Of a stretch of DNA of 64,000 bases, positions 8,957 through 16,464 are shown in pieces. A program made the position numbers and the translations under genes. Origin of the DNA: JBFMDN01 sp040753915. Its GTDB lineage: Bacteria > Desulfobacterota > Desulfomonilia > Desulfomonilales > Desulfomonilaceae. How positions within the stretch are numbered: the first letter of the stretch is position 1; each line of letters opens with the position of its first letter. The stretch covers positions 62,001 through 126,000 of the forward strand of contig JBFMDN010000002.1 of NCBI GenBank assembly GCA_040753915.1, read 5' to 3'. Under the pieces are notes generated by a model. That model was not told the DNA's origin, did no database searches, and saw only the letters and a list, made by a program, of their open reading frames with translations.

Positions 8957-9727
8957 TCAGGACAGGATATTGAGATCCTGGAGCATTTTCTTCACTGCCT
9001 GGTACGCAGCAGAATCCGTCGGAATCTTGAGCAGCGGCTGACCTTCGAGGTCGAGGCTCACGAGGGTCTCATCGTAGGGTATCAGAGCTTCGGGTGCGTA
9101 GGGAAGCCTCCTTATCTCCTCACGGGTAGTGGGAGGGAGATCTTCCGTGGCCCCCTGGACTCGGCTCAACACCAGATGCTTGTTCTTGACCCGGCCCGAC
9201 AGCTCGTCAATCAACTCCACAATACGGCCGATGGTCCGCAGGCTGCGTGGCGCGGGGTCGGAAATGATGAATAGGTGGTCCACCTCCTCTTCCGTTCGAC
9301 GAGAAAGGTGTTCCATTCCTGCCTCGTTGTCTATGACAACTACTTGGTAGTTACTCGTGAGTCGCGAAATGATTTCCCTGAGAATGTTGTTGGCCATACA
9401 GTAGCAGCCCGGTCCTTCGGGACGTCCCATAGACAGAAAATCGAAGTCCTTCGTCTCCTCGAGCGACGCTTGAATCTGGTACTCCATAAACCTGTCCTTG
9501 GTCATTCCCCCCGGTATGGAGTCACCCATCTTTCTCGTATCCTCACGAACGCACCCCACGCTCCTCGGTGTGGGAAGTCCCAGAACTTCATGAAGGTTGG
9601 AATTGGAATCCGCGTCTATAGCGAGCAAGGGCTTCTTGCCCCCCTCTATCAGGGCCTTGATCATTAATGAGGTGATAGAGGTTTTCCCCACACCACCTTT
9701 TCCCGCTACGGCCAGCGTAATCGACAT
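8957..9727 (-). CDS. cooC: CooC-type nickel-insertion ATPase (CO dehydrogenase maturation)
   Basis: A 256-residue SIMIBI/MinD-type P-loop ATPase. It has a deviant Walker A at the N-terminus (AGKGGVGKTS), the DADSNSNL switch motif, Walker B (VVVIDNEAG), and the CxC motif (PGCYCM) that binds metal at the dimer interface in CooC proteins. It should load nickel into the C-cluster of carbon monoxide dehydrogenase or CODH/acetyl-CoA synthase in the cytoplasm. The ATG at 9727 follows AAAGGA; a TTG two codons earlier is less likely. It lies 226 bases downstream of a MetE-like methyltransferase on the same strand, which fits one-carbon metabolism. CODH itself is not in the window. Confidence 0.88.
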   Translation of the reverse strand: MSITLAVAGKGGVGKTSITSLMIKALIEGGKKPLLAIDADSNSNLHEVLGLPTPRSVGCVREDTRKMGDSIPGGMTKDRFMEYQIQASLEETKDFDFLSMGRPEGPGCYCMANNILREIISRLTSNYQVVVIDNEAGMEHLSRRTEEEVDHLFIISDPAPRSLRTIGRIVELIDELSGRVKNKHLVLSRVQGATEDLPPTTREEIRRLPYAPEALIPYDETLVSLDLEGQPLLKIPTDSAAYQAVKKMLQDLNILS

Positions 9728-9953
9728 GTTCAATCCTTTCGACAGTCAGTCACCGCTCCCTCGCCTCCCATGGTGAGGTGGATCCGCGAATGTGTTGCGA
9801 TGCTTGGAGTACTGGACGAGGTCAGTCGTAGTATAGGCACGATAGTCGCAGGAAGCAACGAAACAGCGAGGCCGCACAGGTACCTCGCTGTCTTGTCTTG
9901 AAAACCGCGCGCACAAGCTGCTGTGCCCAAGAGGGAAACGCAATGGACCGGCC

Positions 9954-11036
9954 CTACGAGGAAAAGATACCCGCCGGATCCAGAGAGTCCAGTTCGCTCA
10001 TCACTTGGTATACACGCTCCGCGTCTTGTACTGTCATTCCCGCGCACCCGCAGGCCGGAGTGATGATGATGTGACGTGACAACACGGCACGGTCAATTCC
10101 CGCGCGCGCCAGGAGAGTACTGCCGTCTCGTATACGACGGATGACGTCCGAGGCCGACTCGTCTTGGACTTCATGGGTGTTCCGCACCGCCCCCCACGCC
10201 AAGAGTCCTCCCCTCTCAAGGAACCCGGCCACCTCCCGAGAATAGATCGAAAAGGATTCCATATAGTCCACTGCATCAAAGTTCACGATTCTGGCTTCTG
10301 TTTCCATGATGAGCCCCCAGTCCGTATTTCCGCAACAGTGGACACCCGGGATGGCCCCTCTCTCGACGACCATAGATATCACGTCGTTGAGTGACTCCAA
10401 CACATCGTTCCTCGATACCCCGAGAAACGCGGACGAGCCATACGCCGTGAGACCCGGCTCATCGAAAAACACGATAATCCGGTCGGCAAATGGTCGGAAG
10501 AGCTCGACAAGCCAGACCGCCTTCAGCCCCATGGCTTTTACTGCCACATCCCGGAACAGGGGGTGATAGAATATGGGCTTTCGTGCTTCATCCGTGACGG
10601 TGAGTGCAAAGCTCAGAGGGCCCGTCACTTGGACCTTCAGGAAAGGGAACCGCATGGATTGGTCGCGCAACGTTTCAAAGAGCTCCCATATTCCCCTTCC
10701 ATATGCCGGGCTAACGGAAAAGACCTCCGGGTCCCCGCCTTCAGCTATGGTGAGGTATTCCGAATAAAACCGCTCTACATCGGCCTCGGGGCTCCCACTG
10801 GTGTCGAAAAAGTAGGAGAGGTTTTCCAGGTCCACGACGAAGCGGGGCACATTCTCGGTGAACTGTATCCACATTTGTTCGCGGGGGTCCACGCGAGGCA
10901 ATTGTGTCGCGTGTGGAGCCCTACGAAGGCTGGATAGCACCATATGTGAGGCTGCCGCTGAATCCACGTGGGGCAGGCTTCCTACGCCGGTACACAAGAT
11001 CGCAGGCAGTCCATCGGTATCGACAAACGTGTCCAT
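9954..11036 (-). CDS. Core-MetE-like methyltransferase (cobalamin-independent methionine synthase C-domain family)
   Basis: The 360-residue protein corresponds to the catalytic barrel of the MetE/UROD superfamily without the N-terminal duplicated barrel. GVGSLPHVDS is at the N-terminus. The zinc site is recognisable in GVHCCGNTDW (His-x-Cys) and TPACGCAG (final Cys), and FFDEPGLTAYG matches the barrel core. Short MetE proteins of this kind in anaerobes are thought to take methyl groups from a methylated corrinoid protein rather than methyl-tetrahydrofolate. The neighbouring cooC makes a corrinoid/CODH link plausible. The start has a strong site (GAAGGA) six bases upstream. The substrate (homocysteine or another thiol) is not proven. 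Confidence 0.75.
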   Translation of the reverse strand: MDTFVDTDGLPAILCTGVGSLPHVDSAAASHMVLSSLRRAPHATQLPRVDPREQMWIQFTENVPRFVVDLENLSYFFDTSGSPEADVERFYSEYLTIAEGGDPEVFSVSPAYGRGIWELFETLRDQSMRFPFLKVQVTGPLSFALTVTDEARKPIFYHPLFRDVAVKAMGLKAVWLVELFRPFADRIIVFFDEPGLTAYGSSAFLGVSRNDVLESLNDVISMVVERGAIPGVHCCGNTDWGLIMETEARIVNFDAVDYMESFSIYSREVAGFLERGGLLAWGAVRNTHEVQDESASDVIRRIRDGSTLLARAGIDRAVLSRHIIITPACGCAGMTVQDAERVYQVMSELDSLDPAGIFSS

Positions 11037-11276
11037 AAATCCTTCCTTCTCAAGGCGCTGGTCCGATCTGACCTCAGCGAGTCCGCCCGGCGTGTCGAAG
11101 TCGGGCGAACGTGCATCGCGGTTCTGACACGACGTAATTATCTTTCGCCACCCCCCGCTGTCAAGAACTCGCCTGCGGGACTCTGGACTTCTCAGCGTCC
11201 CAATCGGCTTGATTTCACGCGCGTGTGCCGGTATCCTTCAAAAACGGAATGCCGTTTCGGGTCTGTGGGGTTGCTT

Positions 11277-11801
11277 GTGGAACAAAGCCGGAAACGCACG
11301 ATTTGGGTTCATCCCGCGAGCTACACATTTTCGCTCGAGGAACCGGAACGCATGCTTGAAACCATATGGTCCGAGCGGCCGGGTTGGGGATTTCTCCGTC
11401 GCAAGGACCTGTGGATCAAACAGGAGACTTCGGTGGAAGAGCTCCTTGGGAAAGGATACGTTCTGAAGAATACCGCACCTGCGGGGGGCGCGTGCGTCTG
11501 TCCCACGTGTGGGATGCACATTGAGGGAATTCCAGGGAATCTTGTAGCCAGGCACATGTCCGAATGCGCCGGGGCAGGAGAAGACTGGCAGAAGCTCGAA
11601 AACACCGTGATCGACGAGGTGAGAATCAAGCTGCACCTTGCAAAGATCCGTGCAGAAAAGCTCCGCATCGAAAGAGAGCTCGAGGAAGCTGAGAAACGGG
11701 AGCGTTTCGAGCGAATTAGGGAGGACAATCTCGCTCGACAGCGACAGAAAGATCGCAAAGCGCGCTTGAAGAGAGAAACAAGGGAAGAATTGCGCAAGTG
11801 A
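11277..11801 (+). CDS. Zinc-finger-like plus coiled-coil hypothetical protein
   Basis: I do not recognise the family. The 174-residue reading from GTG 11277 (GGGG eight bases upstream; TTG at 11271 is an alternative) has a folded N-terminal part, then a Cys/His cluster with CVCPTCGMHIEG followed by ARHMSEC, which suits one zinc. The last 70 residues form a highly charged Arg/Glu/Lys coiled coil (EKLRIERELEEAEKRERFER). The frame stays open upstream to 10968, but there it overlaps the opposite gene and lacks protein-like composition. It converges on the next minus-strand gene, with a terminator between. Confidence 0.65.
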   Translation: MEQSRKRTIWVHPASYTFSLEEPERMLETIWSERPGWGFLRRKDLWIKQETSVEELLGKGYVLKNTAPAGGACVCPTCGMHIEGIPGNLVARHMSECAGAGEDWQKLENTVIDEVRIKLHLAKIRAEKLRIERELEEAEKRERFERIREDNLARQRQKDRKARLKRETREELRK

Positions 11802-11805
11802 GCCC

Positions 11806-11834
11806 AAAAAAAAATGGGGACGATATACGTCCCC
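11806..11834 (-). terminator. Rho-independent terminator for the leftward Cys/Pro-rich gene
   Basis: GGGGACG (11816-11822), a five-base loop and CGTCCCC (11828-11834) form a perfect 7-bp stem. On the minus strand it is followed by nine T residues (plus-strand A run 11806-11814). It lies about 145 bases beyond the stop of the gene at 11979-12341, and directly after the stop of the convergent plus-strand gene. Confidence 0.8.
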
Positions 11835-11978
11835 GTGAATTTGGAGGAATTGGGGTATCAACTATCAAGGGGAACCCGCTTTATCCCCTCGTTTTGTACC
11901 AGAGCTCCAGTTGAACCATACCCTGCTCACGGCCCTGGTTGGTGGTAACCTAGGTTCTTTTGCCCGCTGAAACATCTG

Positions 11979-12341
11979 TCATGGTTTGCATTTTCGTATC
12001 GGGGCCGGCGCTGCGCATGCAGGCGGAGGACACGGCATGGGCGGAGGGCACGCCATAGGGGCCCGAGGCATGAATACCGGAGGAGGTGCAAGCAGACCTC
12101 CCATGATAGCGGAAGGAATTCCGATGCACGCTCCGCAAATGCTCGAGCAGATTGAGAGAATTCCGCCACACAAAGCGAAGGGCGAAGGAGGCCCGCAGGT
12201 CGGAGGAGCACAGGTTGGCGGCGGACACGGAGCATACGATGGGGGCGGACAGACTGGGGGCCCGCCGGCTGCGGCGGGGCATACGAGTGCGCTGGCCGCG
12301 CACAGCAGACATAGTGCGATTGCGAAAACTCTTGTCACCAT
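11979..12341 (-). CDS. Secreted cysteine/proline-rich small protein
   Basis: The 120-residue product has a clear signal peptide (VTRVFAIALCLLCAASALVC, cleavage likely after about Ala25). About a quarter of the rest is proline and about 12 cysteines are present, arranged in repeats such as CPPP, CAPPTCGPP and CPPPMPCPPPAC. A central hydrophobic Gly/Ile/Ser/Cys stretch (about residues 56-84) could sit in or on a membrane. AGGAGG lies upstream of the ATG at 12341 and an intrinsic terminator follows, so this is very likely a real monocistronic gene. It should be exported by Sec and may be disulfide-rich or metal binding at the cell surface. I know of no named family. Confidence 0.75.
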   Translation of the reverse strand: MVTRVFAIALCLLCAASALVCPAAAGGPPVCPPPSYAPCPPPTCAPPTCGPPSPFALCGGILSICSSICGACIGIPSAIMGGLLAPPPVFMPRAPMACPPPMPCPPPACAAPAPIRKCKP

Positions 12342-12667
12342 ACCTCATCCTCCTTTGGTTCAGATCCTTCAGATAATGCTTGAGGGCGTAAAACTCAAGC
12401 GAAGGACACTGAATATCGAGCCTTGGTCGGCTTCGTTGACAAGGGGCTTTAACATGGGGGTCCGGACGTGTCAAGCAAAAATATTGATTGCTCGCAGTTA
12501 TAATGAAAGCGTATGCATGTCGTGATTTGATACATATATCTGCTTGTTTAAACAGCGCTTCTATGGCAGAATAGATCCGCAGTTTTCCCCGCGCGTCGGG
12601 CACTGCAATCTGAATCATAGGCAGGGCAGTTTTTTGCCTGCAGGACCAGGACTGGAGGCGATAAAGG
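12342..12667. other. Divergent intergenic region
   Basis: About 325 bases between the leftward Cys/Pro-rich gene and the rightward TPR gene. A TATAAT hexamer at 12499-12504 (plus strand) has no good -35 partner. Nothing else is recognisable. Confidence 0.35.
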
Positions 12668-14023
12668 ATGCGACGTCCCACTCTTAGAATCTCCATACTT
12701 CTCCTAGTACTTCTCGTGCCGAGTCTCGGATTCGGCCAAGCCAGACCTTCCTCAGAGGAGCATTTTCTCGATCAAGAGGCACTCCGGGTTGCCACTCAGG
12801 CCGACGCGGTGGAACTGTACAACGCGGGGGTGGAAGCTCTGAGGAAGGATCGGCTGGACGAAGCCATCAGCCTGTTTACCAAGGCCCTCGAGCTCGATCC
12901 TCGAGACCACCTTGCGTACAATAACAGGGGTGTCGCTTTCAAGAGAAAGGGCTCTCTGGACAAGGCCATTGAGGACTATAACCGGGCTTTGGAGATCACC
13001 CCGGACTACGGGTACGCGCTGGCCAATCGGGGAACCGCGCGCTTCAAGAAGGGTGACCTTGACGGCGCCTTGGCTGACCTTGTCCATGCCGTGAAGTTGC
13101 GGGGCAAGGATAGTGTGATCTACACGACGCTCGGGCTCGTAAGAAAGGAAAAGGGGGATCTGGATGGTGCTGTTAAAGAGCTCAAGAAAGCCGTGGCGTT
13201 GAACAAGAAGAACGAGCGGGCCTTGTCTGCACTGGGCGAGACGTACGAGGCCGGACGCAATTTCGAGGATGCCATAGACTCTTACCGTAAGATAATCGAT
13301 CTGAGAGGCAAGCAGGGGGACGTGGTCGCGCTGAAGCAGAAGATTGAGGCCTTGGAAAAGTCATGGGCAGACGACCTGTACCGCCGAGGATTGGAAGAGT
13401 ATAAGAAGGGGAACTCCACCGAGGCCATAGGCCTGTGGACGAAAGCGCTCAAGATAGTGCCCGAAAAAGTCACAGTGCTCAGGGACCGCGGTCTGACGTA
13501 CCACAAGTCGGGGAAACCAGGGAACGCTGTCAAGGACTTTACCGATGCCATCGAGAAGGACCCCTCGAACGCGGAGCTCTATCGCATCAGGGCAGATGCA
13601 TATTACAAGCTCAAGAAGCAGGATGAAGCGCTCGAGGATTATAACAAGGCCATCGAGCTCAATCCACGGGATGCGGTGGCATACAATAACCGTGGGCTCG
13701 TGTACCACGAGCGCCAGGAGCTTGAGCGCGCACTGGAAGATTACAACAGGGCAATCTCGCTCGATTCGGGTAATGCGACCTTTTACGAAAACAGAGCACT
13801 GATTCATCTTGCCCAGGAACGCACCAGGGCCGCGCTGGATGACTATCGTAATGCCCTAAAGCTCACCACCGACAAGGAACTGAGCGCACGGATGCAGGAG
13901 CGCATATCAGCTCTGAGTGAACACATTGGAGAACAGACTCCACGATCGGCCATTTCCCTTCCCGAGCTAACGAACGCCGGCCAAGCCGGTCCCGAGGGTT
14001 CTGCAGAGCGACGGGAGCAATGA
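12668..14023 (+). CDS. Exported tetratricopeptide-repeat protein
   Basis: The 451-residue protein begins with a signal peptide (ISILLLVLLVPSLGFGQ, residues 8-24) and then carries about ten TPR units of 34 residues from residue 45 to 420. Examples are AYNNRGVAFKRKGSLDKAIE and AVAYNNRGLVYHERQELERA. TPR solenoids mediate protein-protein contacts, and export places this one in the periplasm or at the outer membrane. A short Pro/Gly/Ser-rich tail follows. GGAGG lies about a dozen bases before the ATG. It is followed after 89 bases by another exported protein on the same strand. The partner is unknown. Confidence 0.85.
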   Translation: MRRPTLRISILLLVLLVPSLGFGQARPSSEEHFLDQEALRVATQADAVELYNAGVEALRKDRLDEAISLFTKALELDPRDHLAYNNRGVAFKRKGSLDKAIEDYNRALEITPDYGYALANRGTARFKKGDLDGALADLVHAVKLRGKDSVIYTTLGLVRKEKGDLDGAVKELKKAVALNKKNERALSALGETYEAGRNFEDAIDSYRKIIDLRGKQGDVVALKQKIEALEKSWADDLYRRGLEEYKKGNSTEAIGLWTKALKIVPEKVTVLRDRGLTYHKSGKPGNAVKDFTDAIEKDPSNAELYRIRADAYYKLKKQDEALEDYNKAIELNPRDAVAYNNRGLVYHERQELERALEDYNRAISLDSGNATFYENRALIHLAQERTRAALDDYRNALKLTTDKELSARMQERISALSEHIGEQTPRSAISLPELTNAGQAGPEGSAERREQ

Positions 14024-14112
14024 TGGAGGCATTCTCGAAGCCCGACCTCGCCTGAATAGGGCCCTTGCCACCATTCTCGACGCGCAGGGGTCGGATCCGA
14101 AAGGAGGAGTAC

Positions 14113-15114
14113 GTGCTAACCATCTCAGGTCGGTGCTCTTTCGTATCCGTAATGTCTCTCGTCGTCTGGGGCCTGTGCTCTCTAACGTCAGCGGACCCTC
14201 CATTCTCCGATTCTTGCCGCCACTCGCTCTGGGGCAGTCTCCCTCAGTGCGCACGCGAAATAGGCAGGGCCGAAGGAATCACCCTTGTAGAAGTTTCTGA
14301 GGACTTGCCCCAACGGGCAAATCCGGAGGAACCGTTCGTCTCTTGGCTCGTTTGGCCGATACAAGACTGGAAGAACGCGGATACATTTATCAATCGGGCT
14401 GTTCCTTTCTCAATGGATGCTCAAACGCCGATAGGCACATTTTATCTGGGGGTCAGGCCTGGAATAAGAGCGGTACGAAAGAAGGGAGATGTGGAGGGAC
14501 TACTCACCCTGCTTTGTTTCGATCCCAATAGGAAGGGGCCGCTGCAATACCCATGGCCCGAAATGTTCACCAAGGCCCGCGAGGAAAAGATGCTGACTCC
14601 AGCACAAGAGGACTTGCTGGCCACTGTAGAAGAATACCTGAAACAGAAGTATCCCAGGCTGCCCCGGGAGTGGGCCGACTTCACACAGGCGACCTATGTA
14701 ATGTACGCAAGGCGCCAACTGCTCACAGTACTCACAGAGCTTTACTCATTGCCGCCAGGGTGCCGGCCGAAAGCGCTGGATCCTCGAGAATTCTTCAATC
14801 GCGACCAGCGAATACGACTAAGAGCCCAGGGGCACGCAATTCCTGGAACGTGTCTGCTTCGTTGCGAACGCGATAGACTTGTTGTGGAGCTGAAGAATTG
14901 CCCCGTTTCCCAGTTGGTGGCTCAATGGAATAGAATTGTCCACGACAAGCTCGACGAAACGGGAAGAAATACTTTTCGTCTCAGGGCGACCGACAGCCGG
15001 ACGCATGACGAGCTCGACATAACACTCGACGTCACGGGCGTTCCACTAGACGAGGCCGCCAGGATAGCGCTCGGTGCATTACTCAATGTCCCGGGCATCC
15101 AAATGGATGAGTGA
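14113..15114 (+). CDS. Exported protein of unknown function
   Basis: I do not recognise the family. The start is the GTG at 14113, which has AGGAGG five bases upstream; the longer frame from TTG 14065 lacks this. A signal-peptide-like N-terminus (SFVSVMSLVVWGLCSLTSA) precedes a 300-residue, mostly soluble region. The C-terminal 70 residues (LDITLDVTGVPLDEAARIAL) resemble the small alpha/beta modules of secretin N-domains, but this is weak. It probably shares a transcript with the TPR gene. Confidence 0.65.
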   Translation: MLTISGRCSFVSVMSLVVWGLCSLTSADPPFSDSCRHSLWGSLPQCAREIGRAEGITLVEVSEDLPQRANPEEPFVSWLVWPIQDWKNADTFINRAVPFSMDAQTPIGTFYLGVRPGIRAVRKKGDVEGLLTLLCFDPNRKGPLQYPWPEMFTKAREEKMLTPAQEDLLATVEEYLKQKYPRLPREWADFTQATYVMYARRQLLTVLTELYSLPPGCRPKALDPREFFNRDQRIRLRAQGHAIPGTCLLRCERDRLVVELKNCPVSQLVAQWNRIVHDKLDETGRNTFRLRATDSRTHDELDITLDVTGVPLDEAARIALGALLNVPGIQMDE

Positions 15115-15165
15115 TCGGGTCGTTCTCCGACAATGATCGTCTGCCGGACACTCCGAGGCGACCGA

Positions 15166-16020
15166 TCAATTCTCAGCGAGTTTTGCTATCCGCCTACCCC
15201 AGTCGTCCTTCTTGACCATGAAAGCAGGATCGCCCTCGAGCAACTCAAGCGCCTTCTCTTCCGTTACGCCGGCCATGCCGGCAAGTTTTTTCACCCTCCG
15301 CCACTCCCATCGCGTCGAAGAAAGAGCTTCTTTCATGATCCGAAGGGGCACAGCATTCTCCAGGGAGCGGAGCACGTTGGCTGGAGCTTGCTCGCGAGCT
15401 CCTGCAGCTTGCTCGTCGGCCGGGACGTTCTCCACTCGGGACTCGAGCTCTTCTAACCTGGTTCCCAGGGCTGCAACCTCCTGGCGGATGACACCCATCT
15501 CCGACTGAACCGCCTCTTGAGCAGCATTCGGCCCTGGCTCGCGTGTCAGTGTCTCCAGTGTTGTCAGGTCGCGTCTGACGCGTTCCACGTCTTGCGCGAG
15601 AGGCGACAAGGCGGAAGCGAATTCCGTGGAAAGGTCTCGTTTTGAGACGGAATCCAGCTCTGATTGTAGCCGATCGAGACGCTCGTCCAGTAGCTTCACC
15701 TGGTTTTGGAGCGGTGAGATAAGCTTTTCTTCACGGTATCCGGATTGGGCCCCATCGATCTGCGCCACCCTGCCCTTCAGCTCGACCACATCGGCCTTGA
15801 GGCTTCCGATGTCTTTGGCGATCGGAGCAATTTCTTCTCTGATAGCTATCGACAGATCGCTGCGTCGCAGGCTCGCTCTCCTATCGAGAAACGCGCCTAT
15901 TTGGTCGCGGAATCGCGTAATAAACCACACGAGGAGTATGAAGAGGAGAAAAGGCCAGTCCAACAGATGTCCGAGAACTTTCCCGGCCAGTTGGATTGCC
16001 TGATCGATTATATTGACCAT
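15166..16020 (-). CDS. Membrane-anchored coiled-coil protein with C-terminal helical domain
   Basis: The 284-residue protein has one membrane helix near residues 18-36 (WPFLLFILLVWFI) after a short N-terminus, then a long coiled coil (about 55-200; LQNQVKLLDERLDRLQSELD) and a C-terminal 50-residue module (RWEWRRVKKLAGMAGVTEEK) that looks like a small helix-turn-helix. ATG 16020 has AAGGAG nine bases upstream; the frame runs 29 codons further but without a ribosome site. An inner-membrane anchored, cytoplasmic coiled-coil role is likely. No named family recognised. Confidence 0.7.
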   Translation of the reverse strand: MVNIIDQAIQLAGKVLGHLLDWPFLLFILLVWFITRFRDQIGAFLDRRASLRRSDLSIAIREEIAPIAKDIGSLKADVVELKGRVAQIDGAQSGYREEKLISPLQNQVKLLDERLDRLQSELDSVSKRDLSTEFASALSPLAQDVERVRRDLTTLETLTREPGPNAAQEAVQSEMGVIRQEVAALGTRLEELESRVENVPADEQAAGAREQAPANVLRSLENAVPLRIMKEALSSTRWEWRRVKKLAGMAGVTEEKALELLEGDPAFMVKKDDWGRRIAKLAEN

Positions 16021-16206
16021 GCTGGGCTCCTTACTGCGTTTCGAATGTGTGCGCTCTCTCAATAAGGCCGCAGGGGGTCGCGCTTGCTGCTGGCACGATG
16101 TGTGCAACCCTCATGAGCTGTGGCATTATATGTAAAGGGGGGGCAGAATCGTCAAGAATTATCTCTTTCTTATTCCTCTCAATCGCCCTGTGTCTCACTG
16201 CGGGCA

Positions 16207-16326
16207 TCATCCAGAAGGGTGTTGTCCGGGAAACTGCTGTCCGAAGACATGGCGATCTGTACTGCCCCACATTGAATACGCGTGGCATTCATCGCAGTTG
16301 AAAGCCAATGAGCCTTCGATCGACAT
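16207..16326 (-). CDS. Possible 39-residue CxxCH mini-protein or gene remnant
   Basis: In the 444-base gap 16021-16464 a minus-strand frame reads from ATG 16326 (or TTG 16356) to a stop at 16207 and contains AFNCDECHAY, a CxxCH motif, then WGSTDRHVFGQQFPGQHPSG. No Shine-Dalgarno site is evident. Upstream, beyond one TGA, the same frame reads protein-like (RVIDDVVKALAEL) until the histidine-kinase stop. It may be a short zinc or haem-binding protein, or a decayed piece of a longer gene. The rest of the gap shows no clear feature. Confidence 0.3.
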   Translation of the reverse strand: MSIEGSLAFNCDECHAYSMWGSTDRHVFGQQFPGQHPSG

Positions 16327-16464
16327 GTGCACATACAGGGGGTGGAGATTTCCCAACAGTACCTGTCGAGCTCTTCACTCGGGGCCGACACGAGAGTGAA
16401 GCTCGGCCAACGCCTTCACGACGTCGTCTATGACTCGGTTTACGAATGAGGTTCGGACCTGTTT

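Noticed and set aside
11950..12696. Open frames of 248 (minus) and 179 (plus) codons overlapping the Cys/Pro-rich gene
   Set aside because: They are shadows; only the 11979-12341 frame has a signal peptide, a strong ribosome site and a terminator.
16190..16399. Plus-strand 69-codon Cys-rich frame in the gap after the histidine kinase
   Set aside because: No ribosome site; the opposite strand gives a better CxxCH reading, itself weak.
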